In this document: positions 8,757-18,014 of the stretch, one piece after another
Layout: every line of letters starts with the position of its first letter
Numbering within the stretch: the stretch's first letter is position 1
Source: Synechococcus sp. CBW1108
Lineage (GTDB): Bacteria; Cyanobacteriota; Cyanobacteriia; PCC-6307; Cyanobiaceae
DNA length: 64,000 nt
Reading direction: 5' to 3'
Assembly (NCBI RefSeq): GCF_015840335.1
Contig: NZ_CP060395.1
Location: 2,827,277-2,891,276 of the forward strand
Notes under the pieces: model-generated
What the model saw: only the letters and a program-made list of their open reading frames with translations
What the model was told of the DNA's origin: nothing
Databases searched by the model: none
Program-made: the position numbers and the translations under genes

Positions 8757-9626
8757 ATGGCTCCTGCGCTCTCGGCCCGACGCCGGGGATTCACCTGGCC
8801 TAGCTGGCTGCAGCTGAGCTGGTCCTGGCGGATCACCTGGTTGTATCTGGCCTTGGTGCTGTTTCTGCCGCTGGGCGCTCTGGCTCTCAAAGCCACTGCG
8901 GTGGGCCCGGTTCAGTTCTGGCAGCTGATCACCAGCCCTGAAGCTCTGGCCACTTACCGAATCAGCTTCGGATTGGCGTTTGTGGCCGCTTTGCTCAATG
9001 GTGTGTTTGGCCTCGTGATCGCTTGGGCGCTAGTGCGCTGCTCCTTTCCCGGGCGGCGGCGGCTGGATTCGCTGATCGATCTGCCCTTTGCCCTGCCCAC
9101 GGCGGTGGCGGGCCTAGCCCTGGCCGCGATCTACAGCACCAACGGCTGGCTGGGTGCACCGCTTCAGGCCCTGTTCGGCATCAAAGTTTCATTTACCTGG
9201 CTGGGGGTCGCCATCGCCATGGTGTTTATCTCTCTGCCCTTTGTGGTTCGCAGCGTGGAGCCTGTGCTCGAGGCGTTAGAGCACGATCAGGAAGAAGCCG
9301 CCTGGTGCCTCGGTGCCACTCCGCGTCAGACCTTGACCAAGGTGGTGCTGCCCCAGTTGATGCCGGCGATCTTGGCGGGCGTAGCCCAGGGCTACAGCCG
9401 GGCCGTAGGCGAATACGGCTCGGTGGTGATGATCTCCTCCAACGTGCCGTTCCGCGACCTGATTACCCCCACTTTGATCATCCAGAAGTCAGAGGAATAC
9501 GACTTCGCTTCCGCCACAGTTATCGGCATGGTGATGCTGATGTTTTCACTACTGAGCCTTTTGGTAATCAACGGGCTGCAGGTGTGGGGACGCAACTGGG
9601 AAGCCAATCCGGCTAAGGGCGCCTGA
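8757..9626 (+). CDS. cysT: Sulfate ABC transporter permease CysT
   Basis: The 289-residue inner-membrane permease has six predicted helices and an intact binding-protein-dependent transport (EAA) loop, EALEHDQEEAAWCLGATPRQTLTKVVLPQL. Further landmarks are DLPFALPTAVAGLAL and AVGEYGSVVMIS, both typical of CysT/CysU. The start at ATG 8757 lies 121 bp from the divergent cysA start. Together with CysW it forms the transmembrane channel for sulfate/thiosulfate. The gene looks undamaged although its ATPase partner is broken. Confidence 0.92.
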   Translation: MAPALSARRRGFTWPSWLQLSWSWRITWLYLALVLFLPLGALALKATAVGPVQFWQLITSPEALATYRISFGLAFVAALLNGVFGLVIAWALVRCSFPGRRRLDSLIDLPFALPTAVAGLALAAIYSTNGWLGAPLQALFGIKVSFTWLGVAIAMVFISLPFVVRSVEPVLEALEHDQEEAAWCLGATPRQTLTKVVLPQLMPAILAGVAQGYSRAVGEYGSVVMISSNVPFRDLITPTLIIQKSEEYDFASATVIGMVMLMFSLLSLLVINGLQVWGRNWEANPAKGA

Positions 9627-9690
9627 ATTTAGCTTGAGCTGAATTAACTGCGCCACATCAACACCACTCCTCTTCTTTTCGCAAATATCC

Positions 9691-10551
9691 ATGCGTTCGT
9701 TGCTGCGCTCCTTCTCAAAAGCCGTGCCGCGCCCATCGGCGGCTGTGCTGATTCCCCTGATCGCTTGCCTATATGTGGGTGTGATTATTGTGCTGACAGC
9801 CTTAGGGGTAGTGTCAGGAGCTCTTGCTAAGGGGCTGAAGCCTTTTATTGAGAACTTTCAATCGGAGGAGTTGCGCTTGGCCGTGCTGCTAACCCTGCGC
9901 TGCACTTTGATTGCAGTGCCGGCTAATACCATCTTTGGTCTAGCGGCTGCCACCGCCATTGCCAGGCGTCAGTTTCCGGGCAAAGCGCTGCTGTTGAGCG
10001 TGATCGACCTGCCCTTCTCGATCTCGCCCGTGGTGGTGGGCTTGATGCTGGTCCTGCTCTACAGCCCAACCAATGGCTTATTGGGAGGAATTGTGAGCAG
10101 CCTCGGCTGGCAGATCATCTTTTCCTGGCCAGGCATGGCATTGGCAACGGTCATCGTCACCTTCCCCTTCATGGCCCGCGAAGTGATTCCGTTGCTGGAG
10201 GAGGAGGGCTGGGATCAGGAGGAAGCTGCCCGCACCCTTGGTGCCAGCGACTGGCAAGTGTTTCGGAAAGTCACCCTGCCCTCGGTGCGCTGGGCCGTGG
10301 TTTATGGCATAATCCTCACTACCGCCCGTGCGCTCGGTGAATTCGGCGCCGTAGCCGTAGTTAGCGGCAACATCGCCGGCCAAACCCAAACCCTGCCGCT
10401 TTTTATTGAAGACGCCTGCAAGCAATACGACACCGAACTGGCCTACGGCGCTGCCCTAATCCTGGGGGGAGTTGGTCTTGTTTCGTTGCTGCTGAAGCTG
10501 GTTGTTGAACAGCTGATGGGTGGGGTGAAGGAGAGCAAGCCGATCAACTGA
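9691..10551 (+). CDS. cysW: Sulfate ABC transporter permease CysW
   Basis: The 286-residue protein is the second sulfate-permease subunit. It has several membrane helices, DLPFSISPVVVGLMLVLLYS, an EAA loop EEEGWDQEEAARTLGASDWQ and ARALGEFGAVAVVSGNI, the CysW signature. It follows cysT by 64 bp on the same strand, probably in one operon. No frameshift or truncation is visible. Confidence 0.92.
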   Translation: MRSLLRSFSKAVPRPSAAVLIPLIACLYVGVIIVLTALGVVSGALAKGLKPFIENFQSEELRLAVLLTLRCTLIAVPANTIFGLAAATAIARRQFPGKALLLSVIDLPFSISPVVVGLMLVLLYSPTNGLLGGIVSSLGWQIIFSWPGMALATVIVTFPFMAREVIPLLEEEGWDQEEAARTLGASDWQVFRKVTLPSVRWAVVYGIILTTARALGEFGAVAVVSGNIAGQTQTLPLFIEDACKQYDTELAYGAALILGGVGLVSLLLKLVVEQLMGGVKESKPIN

Positions 10552-10636
10552 GGGTTGGGGAGGGCCGATGCCCTGCAGAGATGGCAGGACCAACACCCCA
10601 ATCCCAATAGGAGCTCCCCTCTCCATGCTCGCCTGT

Positions 10637-11086
10637 TCAGAGCAGCCCGCTCAGCCGGATCAGGCCCCCCACCACCACGAAGGCAATCGCCAGGGCGGTG
10701 ATGCTGCGGATGTGCCAAGCCAGGCCGCTCAGGTTGGCGTCGGTGAGGTTGGGGATCAGCCGCAACCGGGCGTGCAGGGCTAGGGCGGCGGTGCCAGCCA
10801 GCAGCAACAGCTTGACGCCCACCAACATCCCAATCGGGTTAGCCGGGCTGAACAGCCCCTGGAAGCCGGGGAGATAGATCCAGCCCATCCACAGACCGGT
10901 AAGCACCTGAATGGCCAGGGCCGTGATGTCCCGCGGCTCGAAGACCTCCTCGAAAGCGCGGACTTGTGCCGCGCTCTGTGCTCGCAAGGCCCTGGGCAGC
11001 ACCCCCAGATCCAGCACCAAATGCCCACCGGTCCACACCGTGGCGGCCAGGGCATGAACAATCACCAGCAGCGGAAAAACAGACAC
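10637..11086 (-). CDS. CopD-family membrane protein
   Basis: This is a 149-residue four-helix membrane protein. It begins (GTG) MSVFPLLVIVHALAATVWTGGH; the VHALAA.VWTGGH helix with its conserved His is typical of the CopD/YtfE-like 'putative copper resistance D' domain. Also visible are LTGLWMGWIYLPG and a final helix AIAFVVVGGLIRLSGLL. Family function is a proposed role in copper or haem-linked membrane redox, which remains general. It is transcribed convergently with cysW. Confidence 0.75.
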   Translation of the reverse strand: MSVFPLLVIVHALAATVWTGGHLVLDLGVLPRALRAQSAAQVRAFEEVFEPRDITALAIQVLTGLWMGWIYLPGFQGLFSPANPIGMLVGVKLLLLAGTAALALHARLRLIPNLTDANLSGLAWHIRSITALAIAFVVVGGLIRLSGLL

Positions 11087-11139
11087 GGCAGCTCCTTTGC
11101 AGGTGCCTCCACGATGGGTGCAATGTGCCGGGTCTGACC

Positions 11140-11297
11140 ATGAGGGTGATCGTGGATCTGTGTGTGGTGCCGATCGAGGGGGAGTGGCAGCCGGTGTTCG
11201 CTGCCCCCGCGTTTACACCAACTTGGAAGTAAGTACCCGCACTGACAAGGAACAGACCCTGGAAGACAAGGTGGCCAGTGTGCGGGCACTGCTCTGA
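11140..11297 (+). pseudogene. MTH1187-family (DUF77, thiamine-binding) gene with internal deletions
   Basis: The start MRVIVDLCVVPI is the conserved N terminus of MTH1187/YkoF-type proteins, which are about 100 residues long. It runs directly into EGEWQPVFAA, a block normally found about 35 residues later. The C-terminal block TRTDKEQTLEDKVASVRALL is in a different frame after a second small deletion. Only about half of the gene remains. It ends one base into the start of the DUF924 gene. Confidence 0.7.
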
Positions 11298-11760
11298 TGG
11301 ATGCTCCGCGGGAAAAGGCCAGCGAGGTTGTCGAGTTCTGGTTTGTCGAAACCCCGCCGCACCAGTGGTTCGCCAAGGACCCGGCCTTTGACGACCTAGT
11401 ACAGCAACGCTTTCTCAGCCTGATCCGACGAGCGATCGCCGGTGAACTCGACTCCTGGAGTGCTGAGCCGTGCCTTGCCCTGGCGCTTGTGCTGCTGCTG
11501 GATCAATTCCCGCGGCATTTCTGGCGCTACAGCGCCAGGGCCTTCGCTGGCGAACCCCAGGCGCTGGCCCTGAGCAGGCGCGGCGGCAGTTTTGGTTGAT
11601 GCCGCTGATGCACTCGGAAAACCTGGCGGTGCAGGACGAGGCGCTGCCGCTATTTGACCAGTTCACCGATCCCCGCACCGTTGATTTCGCTCGCAGGCAC
11701 CGGGATGTGATCGCCCGCTTCCAGCGTTTTCCGCATCGCAATGCTGCATTGGGTCGGGCT
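11297..11760 (+). pseudogene. DUF924 family gene, internally deleted and 3' truncated
   Basis: The gene opens MDAPREKASEVVEFWFVETP and has the DUF924 core WFAKDPAFDDLVQQRF and LALALVLLLDQFPRHFWR. After ALALSRR near 11575 the frame breaks and about 20 family residues are missing. Homology resumes in another frame with QFWLMPLMHSENLAVQDEAL and FQRFPHRNAALGR, then stops at the 3' end of the oppositely oriented P-type ATPase. The expected C-terminal segment is lost. The family function is not established. Confidence 0.75.
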
Positions 11761-14136
11761 CACGCTTCTGAGTTGCGCCACAGGGTCTGTCGCTCGCTGG
11801 CCACAGCCAGCAGCGCCAGGACGAGCACCACCACCAGCAGCACCGCTGTCGCCTGGTGGCCCAGGGGCATCAGCAGTAGCAGGGACGGTAGACCTGGGAT
11901 GGCCTGCAGCAGCAGCCACAGCCCCAGACCGATGGCGCCCCCCAGTTGGGTGAGGCGATTGCGGGGTTCCCCGTTGAGCCACACCAGCACGCCGCCGCCG
12001 AGCAGGAGCATGGCGAACACCAGGCTGCGCCGCTCCACCGTTTCAAGGCCCGGCCAGCAGGCCAGGATCAGGGCCAGCAGGGCAAAGACGCCCCCCTGCC
12101 ATAAGGCCCGTCGCCAGGTGGCGGCACCGAATAAGGGCGCCTCGGGCGACCGCGGGGGCTGCTGCATCAGGCCGGCTCGGGCGGGCAGTGCCTCGAACAC
12201 CACGGTGCAGGCCGGATCAATCACCAGGTGCAGCAGGGCAATGTGCAGCGGCAACAGCAGCAGCGGTTGACCGGGAACCAGAAGCGGCAACAGGCTGATG
12301 GCGGCGATCGGCAGGTGAATCGCCAACGTGTAGCCCAGGGCGCGGTGCAGGTTGGCATCGATGCGGCGGCCCAGGGCCAGCGCCTCCACCAGGCTGCTGA
12401 AGTCGTCCTGGAGCAGCACCAGATCGGCCGACTCGCGCGCCACGGCGGTGCCACGCTTGCCCATCGCCACGCCGATGTCGGCGGCCTTGAGGGCCGGGGC
12501 GTCATTGACGCCGTCGCCGCCCATCGCCACCACCTCACCGCCCGCCTGCAACGCCTGCACCAGCGACAGCTTCTGCTGCGGCAGCACCCGCGCGAACACG
12601 CTCACCTGCGCCACCTGGCGGGCCAGCTCCCGGGGGCTAAGAGCCTCCAGATCGGCGCCGCTCAGCACCGGCCCCGGAGGCAGTCCGGCCTGATCGGCGA
12701 TCGCCCTGGCGGTCTGCGGCCCATCGCCAGTGATCATCACTACCCGTACCCCGGCCCCATGGGCCCGGGCGATGGCGACTGGAACCTCTGAACGCAAGGG
12801 ATCGGCCAAGGCGATCAGCCCAGCAGGCTCAAACATGTAGTCGTGCACATTCGCGGGCGGGCTACCGGCCTGCGGCCCCATCCCAGAACCGTTGAGGTGG
12901 GGGTGCAGGGGAGCACCATCGAGGCCGCGGGCGACCGCCAGCACCCGCAACCCCTGGCCTGCCAGCTCAGCCACCGCAGCGAGCAAGGCATCACTGGCTC
13001 CTGGTTCCAGGTGGCAGAGCTGGGCGATGGCCTCCGGAGCCCCCTTGGCCGCCAGATGGGGCTGACCGGCGCCGTCGTGCCACAGCTGGGAGTAGACGAG
13101 CAGATCGCTCTGCAACGGGTATTCCCGCGCCAGGGGCCAATCGGGATGGAGGTGTTCGCTGCGGCCGAGCTCCTGATCCGCTAGGCGCTGGATGGCGAGC
13201 TCCATCGCATCCACCGGATCGTGGCGGCTGGCCAGCACCGCTAGCTCCAGCACCCCATGCCAGGGCTCCTCGAGCGGTTCACCGCGGCGCCAGCGCTCAC
13301 CTGTTGGCCAGGTGAGCAGCTGGGCCACCGCCATGCGGTTCTCAGTGAGTGTGCCGGTCTTGTCGACGGCCAGCACCGTGGCACTGCCCAGACTCTCGAC
13401 GGCCGCCGGCCAGCGCGCCAGCACGCCGATGCGGGCCAGGCGCAGGGCACCGAGCGCCAGAAACAGGGCTAGCACCACCGGGATCTCATTGGGCAGCACC
13501 GCCAGCGCCAGGGCCAGGGCCGCCAGCAGCGCCGTGCTCCAGTCGCCGCTGAGGGCCCCCTGCACCAAGGCCAGCGCCGCGCATAGGGCCAGGGCCAGCA
13601 GGGTGAGCCGGGCCGTGAGCCGGCGGGTGTGGCGCTGGAGACGTGTCGGGGGCGGCTCCACCTCGGCCAAGCTGCGGCCGATCTGGCCGAGTTCGGTGGC
13701 CTCCCCCACCGCCACCACCGTCGCCCAGCCCCGACCGCTGGCCACCAGCGAGCCGGCCCGCAGCAGGTCGCCTGGCTGCTCGCGGGCCACCGGCAGCGAT
13801 TCCCCCGTGAGCAGCGATTCATCCAGCCACAGGCCCACCCCCTCTAGCAGCTGCGCATCGGCGGCCACCCGGTCACCCTCCTAGCCGCAGCTGATCCCCA
13901 GGACTTAGCTGCTCGGGAGGGAGCACCAGCTCCACCCCATCGCGGCGCACATGAGCCAGTGGGGCGGAGAGACGCGCCAGTTCCGCCAGGGCGCGGCGGC
14001 TGCGGCGCTGCTGCCAGGCATCCAGCAGGCTGATGCCCGCCACGAACACCAGCAGAATCGCCGCCTCCTGCGGTTCACCGATCAGGCCGTAGATCAGCGC
14101 GCAGGCCAGCAGCAGCAGGTTGGTGGGCTCCAGCAC
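11760..14136 (-). pseudogene. Cation-transporting P-type ATPase, 5' truncated and frameshifted
   Basis: The larger part (13868-11760) holds the actuator motif LLTGESLPVA, the membrane motif VLPNEIPVVLALFLALGA, the phosphorylation site DKTGTLTENRM, and the hinge MGGDGVNDAPALKAADIGVAMG, followed by C-terminal helices. The smaller part (14136-13873) has a membrane helix and SPGDQLRLGG, which should join GDRVAADAQLL; one base near 13876 breaks the frame. The cytoplasmic N-terminal domain and first helix are absent upstream of 14136. The layout is that of Ca/Mn-type or broad P2 ATPases. Ion specificity cannot be read reliably. Confidence 0.85.
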
Positions 14137-14208
14137 AGCGGGATCGCGCTTTGTCTGATCCTGGTCAGGACTGTCGGCTTTGGCCCGGCAAGAGGGCGGC
14201 AGCCGCGA

Positions 14209-14610
14209 TCAGCTGCCCAGCCCAGCCGTCCTGCGCACCAGGTCATCGCTCCAGCCCTGGCAGCGGCTGGTGAGCACCGGGATGCAGTTCACCCCGGCGT
14301 CGTGCCTAAACCAGTGGCAGGTCATGCAGACCTTGCGGCTGCGGGTCGGGGGAGAGGGATGCCCATAGACAACTCGTGTGCCTACGCCTGTACTGGCACG
14401 GTTGGCGAGCTTTGCCTCCTTCCCCTTTTGCTGATAGCAGAGGTTGGTGTCGGCAGTGATCGGCAGCCCATAGCCCTCCTGCTCCGCAAGACGGATCAGC
14501 TCCCCTTTTGTGACGGTGGACGAGCCCAGCTCGTAGGCCGTAGCCACGAGGTGGTTATTAAGTGAGCGCCGTAGGGGAACCTGTTTTCCCTGGTCAAACA
14601 GGATCCGCAC
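14209..14610 (-). pseudogene. DUF5615 (PIN-like) toxin with replaced C terminus
   Basis: The N-terminal part, MRILFDQGKQVPLRRSLNNH followed by ATAYELG and ITADTNLCYQQ, matches the DUF5615 Mut7-C/PIN-like toxin family that pairs with DUF433 proteins. After CYQQKG the sequence no longer follows the family and the tail (rich in Cys, Arg and Ser) looks like out-of-frame translation, so a frameshift or recombination has altered the C terminus. It starts with GTG directly after the TGA of the DUF433 gene. Confidence 0.6.
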
Positions 14611-14850
14611 TCAGGCCACGGCCGCAGTCGTACTTCGGGCGGCATGCTCCAGCACTAAGCGGGCTTGCTCCTGCGTCACCCCAGGAAAGAGCTCAACAAA
14701 GTCCGTCACTGAGATCCCGTCTTCCAGGTTTTCGAACAGAGCCGCCACCGACACCCTGGTGCCGAGGAACACCCAGGCGCCGTTGACGCGCCGTGGATCT
14801 TGCTCCACCGCGGTGCAGCCAGCCCAGCCGAGTGCGCTTTGACCGCTCAT
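14611..14850 (-). CDS. DUF433 antitoxin-like protein
   Basis: The 79-residue protein carries the DUF433 core RRVNGAWVFLGTRVSVAALF followed by LEDGISVTDFVELFPGVTQEQ and VLEHA. DUF433 is a small HTH-type domain commonly encoded just before DUF5615 toxins, and here the stop (TGA) and the toxin start (GTG) are adjacent. The start at 14850 is the only ATG that covers the domain. The antitoxin seems intact while the toxin is damaged, a common end state. Confidence 0.8.
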   Translation of the reverse strand: MSGQSALGWAGCTAVEQDPRRVNGAWVFLGTRVSVAALFENLEDGISVTDFVELFPGVTQEQARLVLEHAARSTTAAVA

Positions 14851-15146
14851 GCCCCCATCCTGGCCGATTCTTTACCGGTAGTTACCCCACAGCATGGAGT
14901 TGGCTGCAAAGCAGCTCTTTGGCCATCTCCAGCTGGTGCTGATTTGCCGAGCGCACCTATCGGTGCGACACCAGAAACGTCTCGAACCAGTGCCGGTGGT
15001 GCTGTCGCTGGCAGATCCGATCGGCCATAGGTGATGAGGCCCATCAGTGGACAGTGGCTGTGCCCAGGTTTGGTTCAGCGCGATGCTCCAGTCGCTCAGC
15101 GAGCCAGACTTTGATGCTGCGCTGGTTGATGCAGCGCTGAGGCTGG
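14851..15146. other. Gap without a confident gene
   Basis: This stretch of about 300 bp between the DUF433 and HicB genes has only short ORFs on both strands. One + ORF from 14894 (MELAAKQLFGHLQLVLICRA) is open for about 47 codons but matches nothing I recognise. It may be a gene remnant. Confidence 0.4.
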
Positions 15147-15380
15147 ATGTGGCTAGGTTCAAAGAACAACGAGGAACCGGCGGTGTCGTACAGGATCCGT
15201 TTACTAGAGACAGAGGAGGGCTGGTCAGTGAGTTGCCTGGATCTACCTGGCTGCCACTCCCAGGGCGAGACCAGGGAAGAAGCTCTTACCAGCATCCGTG
15301 AGGCCATCGGTCTTTGGCTTGAGGTGGAGGCAGAAGAAGCCGGTATCAAGCAGGTGGAGACGCTTGAGCTGGCGATCTGA
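15147..15380 (+). CDS. hicB: HicB-family antitoxin
   Basis: The protein shows the HicB fold: YRIRLLETEEGWSVSCLDLP, GCHSQGETREEALTSIREAI and a C-terminal acidic helix. Either the ATG at 15147 or the GTG at 15183 (VSYRIRL, closer to the family start) could be used. The product of about 65-77 residues would neutralise the mRNA interferase HicA encoded immediately downstream. The order antitoxin then toxin is less usual than hicA-hicB but occurs. Confidence 0.8.
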   Translation: MWLGSKNNEEPAVSYRIRLLETEEGWSVSCLDLPGCHSQGETREEALTSIREAIGLWLEVEAEEAGIKQVETLELAI

Positions 15381-15676
15381 ATGCCTCGCTTGCCGGCATC
15401 AGCCAAAAGGATGCGATTCGGGTGTTCCAGAAGCTGGGCTACCGCATTGTGCGGGAGTCCGGCCACTTGATTTTGAGCAATGGGGAAAGCCGGCTGCTGA
15501 TCCCGCGTCATGATCCGATCAACGCCATCACCATGGGGGCTATTGCCCGAGATGCCGGATTGACTCCCCAGCAGTTCCGCGAGCAGAACCTCAGCCTCTC
15601 CGTGCTGCTGCCCGTCTATTGCTCAAAAACGCCCATCCCGGCCGAGATACTACTGCGGGGGAGTGGATCTATCTGA
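15381..15676 (+). pseudogene. hicA: HicA-family mRNA interferase toxin, frameshifted at codon 5
   Basis: The core AIRVFQKLGYRIVRESGHLI with SGHLIL and the C-terminal ITMGAIARDAGLTPQQF is the dsRBD-like HicA fold including the catalytic His. The natural start ATGCCTCGCTTGCC at 15381 is out of frame with the core; restoring one C in the CCGG after codon 4 gives the expected LPGISQKDAIRVF. A shortened product could begin at GTG 15422. The C terminus is also extended beyond the usual end. Damage to the toxin with an intact antitoxin is plausible, but a homopolymer-type base error would look the same. Confidence 0.7.
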
Positions 15677-15745
15677 CGGCCCGGCGCTCTGCACCAGTGC
15701 TGGATGAGCTGCCTGATCAGATGGAGTGATGCTGCGAGCAGCTAC

Positions 15746-15828
15746 TCATGCCGCCACCAGGCCCAGGTGCTCCACGTAGGGCATGAAATCGCGATCACTG
15801 AATAGCAGCGGCAGGTTGGCCTCGCCGG
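15746..15828 (-). pseudogene. VapC (PIN) toxin 3' remnant beyond the intron
   Basis: On the minus strand this fragment reads EANLPLLFSDRDFMPYVEHL and ends GLVAA. The block LLFSDRDF.PYVEHLGL is the C-terminal end of PIN-domain VapC toxins. It directly abuts the 3' end of the group II intron. The 5' part of a VapC gene lies on the other side of the intron at about 17740-18014, so the intron appears to have landed in this toxin gene. Confidence 0.7.
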
Positions 15829-15863
15829 GTAGCCCCGGGGAACTTCCCCCCGAGGCCCCCACA

Positions 15864-15897
15864 GATCCGTACGTGACACTCTCGCGTCATACGGCTC
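15864..15897 (-). ncRNA. Group II intron domain V
   Basis: Read on the minus strand, the 34-nt element begins GAGCCGTATGACGCGAGAG and ends CACGTACGGATC. This forms the expected 34-nt hairpin with the AGC-type catalytic triad region and a GAGA tetraloop. Domain V is the most conserved part of the ribozyme core and seems intact. Confidence 0.85.
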
Positions 15898-15900
15898 CTG

Positions 15901-17147
15901 TCATCCAGCCACTGCCCGCTCACCGTGCCAATGGGCAAACAGGCCAGGGCGCTGTTGGGCAATCCGCGTCAGGAGCTCACGACTGCGGCGATGCTTACGC
16001 CGCAGTCGTTGGTGCTTCTGCCGCAGCCAGGCGCTCAGCTCCTGATTTAGGTAGCTGAACAACTTGGCCCTCAGCTCCGTTGGATAGAACCTGCCGTAGT
16101 ACTGGATCCAGCCCCGCAGGATCGGATTCAGTCGTCTGGCAAGCTCCTCCAACGGCAGATAGGTCTGTCGACGCAGATCAATCTGCCGGATCCTGTCCCG
16201 CATGCGCTTCAGCGCCTGCGGACTCACCGCCGGCAGGAAGCTCGTAAAGATCCCCCCATGCCGGTTCATGGCCATACGCGGCCGGAAGCAATAGCCCAGA
16301 AACGTGAACTGAATCCGAGGAAACTGTCCACGACGGCTGCTGTCCTTGCAATAGACCACCTGGGTCTTCTGCGGATGCAGCGTGAGCCCGCAGGATGCGA
16401 ATCGCTCCTGCAAGGCCGCCATGAGCCGTTCGCACTCGGAGAGGCTGTGGCAGTGGCAGATCACATCGTCTGCATAGCGCTCAAACGGGATGTGCGGAAA
16501 ACTCCACGCATCCAGGAGTCAAACGCATAATGCAGATACAGATTGGCAAGCAATGGACTGATGACACCACCCTGGGGCGTGCCACTGGTCCGTTCCTGGA
16601 GAGACCCATCCGGCAATTCCACCGGTGCCTCCAACCATCGCCGCAGATACAGCAGCACCCAGCGCTCGGAGGTATGAAACCGGAGGGCCCGCATCAGGAG
16701 GTCATGATCGATCGAGTCGAAAAACCCCTTGATATCGAGATCCACTACCCAGTCATACTTCCAGCAGCGCTTACGGCAGCTCTCCACGGCCTGGTGGGCC
16801 GACTTTCCCGGTCTGTAGCCATAGGAGCCCTGATCAAAGATCGGCTCCAACTGGGGCTCCAGCACCTGCTTGACCACCATCTGAGCAACGCGATCAGCCA
16901 CCGTGGGAATGCCCAGAGGCCTTGAACCGCCTCCAGACTTGGGAATCTCCACACGCCGAACCGCTGGCGGGAAGTAACTCCCAGATGCCATCCGGTTCCA
17001 GAGCTTATAGAGATTATTCTCCAGGTCTTGGGCAAAGTCATCGAGACTCTGGCCATCCACACCAGCCGCCTTCCCGTTCCGCTTCACAAGCTGATAGGCC
17101 TTCCAGACCATCGCTTTGGTGATCGGTAGCGACTTGTCCGAACTCAC
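15901..17147 (-). pseudogene. ltrA: Group II intron reverse transcriptase/maturase, frameshifted
   Basis: The 5' part (17147-16461) has RT blocks RNGKAAGVDGQSLDDF, SGGGSRPLGIPTVADRVAQ, DLDIKGFFDSIDHDLL and GTPQGGVISPLLANLYL. The frame then breaks near 16500. In the other frame the catalytic box RYADDVICHCHSL and the thumb/domain X (from FASCGLTLHPQKTQVVYC to RLNPILRGWIQYYGRF) continue to 15901. No C-terminal endonuclease domain is visible. The shift separates the YADD box from the palm, so the protein should be inactive. Confidence 0.85.
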
Positions 17148-17735
17148 CTCCGTCCTCCTGCCGGGGGCAGTTGTGGAGAGTGTTCGAACCGAATGACGCA
17201 GCCCCTTCGCTCCAGGGCCATTACAGCCCCTTCATCACTACTACGAGCTGCTCCGCCCCTGCCATGGGTCTTGGTATTCGCCCTCGTGGTTGTGGCCACT
17301 TGAGACTTTCCCTTTACACCCCATGGCAGGTTCCCACGTTCCACACCGAGGCCTGTGATGGACTCATGTCGCCTGTAGCCGAAGGCTTGCGCGAAGCGGT
17401 ACACCGGCTGCCATGTGGACCGTAAGCAGGTGACGTCCACACTGTTCCGGGTGTCGGCTACCTCCACCCGTTTTGACAGCGACTGAAAGCCTTTTCGTAG
17501 CCCTTGGGCTTCCGCGCAGCGGTTGCGTCAGCGGCGATTCGCTTGCGCTCATCTTTCCATCACTCACCTGACGGATCACGTCCGCCTTTTCCCCATCGCT
17601 CACCCACCGCGCCTTTTGAACGCAGCAGCATGGGGTGGTTTGGAGCCTGCCCCTGCAGGCCGGCTCCGGGAGGCCACACTCCCATCCCTGGTGTAGTTGC
17701 GTCAGTGTTCATGGTGAACGTTTGACTCGTGGCAC
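17148..17735 (-). other. Intron 5' structured region with three related repeats
   Basis: No protein-coding frame in this stretch looks real. The sequence is rich in short complementary segments, as expected for group II intron domains I-III. Three related segments of about 25-29 nt (GTAGCC..GGCTTC.GCGCAGC-type on the + strand) occur at 17375-17399, 17498-17526 and 17738-17766, the last one within or at the edge of the vapC 5' exon. Confidence 0.5.
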
Positions 17736-18014
17736 AAGTAGCCGAAGGCTTCTGCGCAGCAGTTGCAGGCGGTGGCGATGATCCCGTCGACCGTCTTGCG
17801 CACCGTGATGCCCCGGCAGCACAGCTAGGGAACGGAAGAGTTGCCGTGCTGTTGCTACATCCTGGTCCTGCCGGAAGCCCTGCAGCACCTCCACCAAGAT
17901 GAGGTCGCCGATCGCTAGCGGCGTCACCCCGAGCAGCGCATCCAGTCGATCCACCTCGGGGGTGCTGACCCCATTGAAAAAATCGATCCAATCCAAGGAA
18001 TCAACAACGATCAC
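17736..18014 (-). pseudogene. VapC (PIN) toxin 5' part, frameshifted and intron-interrupted
   Basis: It begins (GTG) MIVVDSLDWIDFFNGVSTPE with the first PIN acidic residue and continues through IGDLILVEVLQGFRQDQDVA. After LAVLP the frame breaks near 17815; in another frame RGITVRKTVDGIIATAC restores the central PIN motif containing a catalytic Asp. A few residues between these blocks are missing. The 3' end of the gene is found at 15746-15828 on the far side of the intron. The start overlaps the vapB stop (GTGA). Confidence 0.75.

Larger units (their letters stand above)
15829..17735 (-). mobile_element. Group II intron with LtrA-type reverse transcriptase
   Basis: The element has a canonical domain V (15864-15897) just downstream of an intron-encoded reverse transcriptase (17147-15901), in the order typical for bacterial group II introns. 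Downstream of domain V a GC-rich hairpin (domain VI) ends in GGCTACC. The 3' boundary near 15829 is well supported by the change to VapC sequence. The 5' boundary is approximate: GTGCCACG near 17735 fits a GUG-type intron start. Structured domain I would occupy about 17150-17735. Confidence 0.75.

Noticed and set aside
15901-17147. Retron or diversity-generating retroelement reverse transcriptase
   Set aside because: The presence of a canonical group II intron domain V right after the gene, the LtrA-type RT blocks and domain X identify it as an intron-encoded protein. No template repeat/variable repeat pair or msr-msd structure was seen.
17160-17240. tRNA-like TTCGAA segment near 17177
   Set aside because: The GTTCGAACC string lies within the group II intron 5' region and no acceptor stem or anticodon arm could be built around it.
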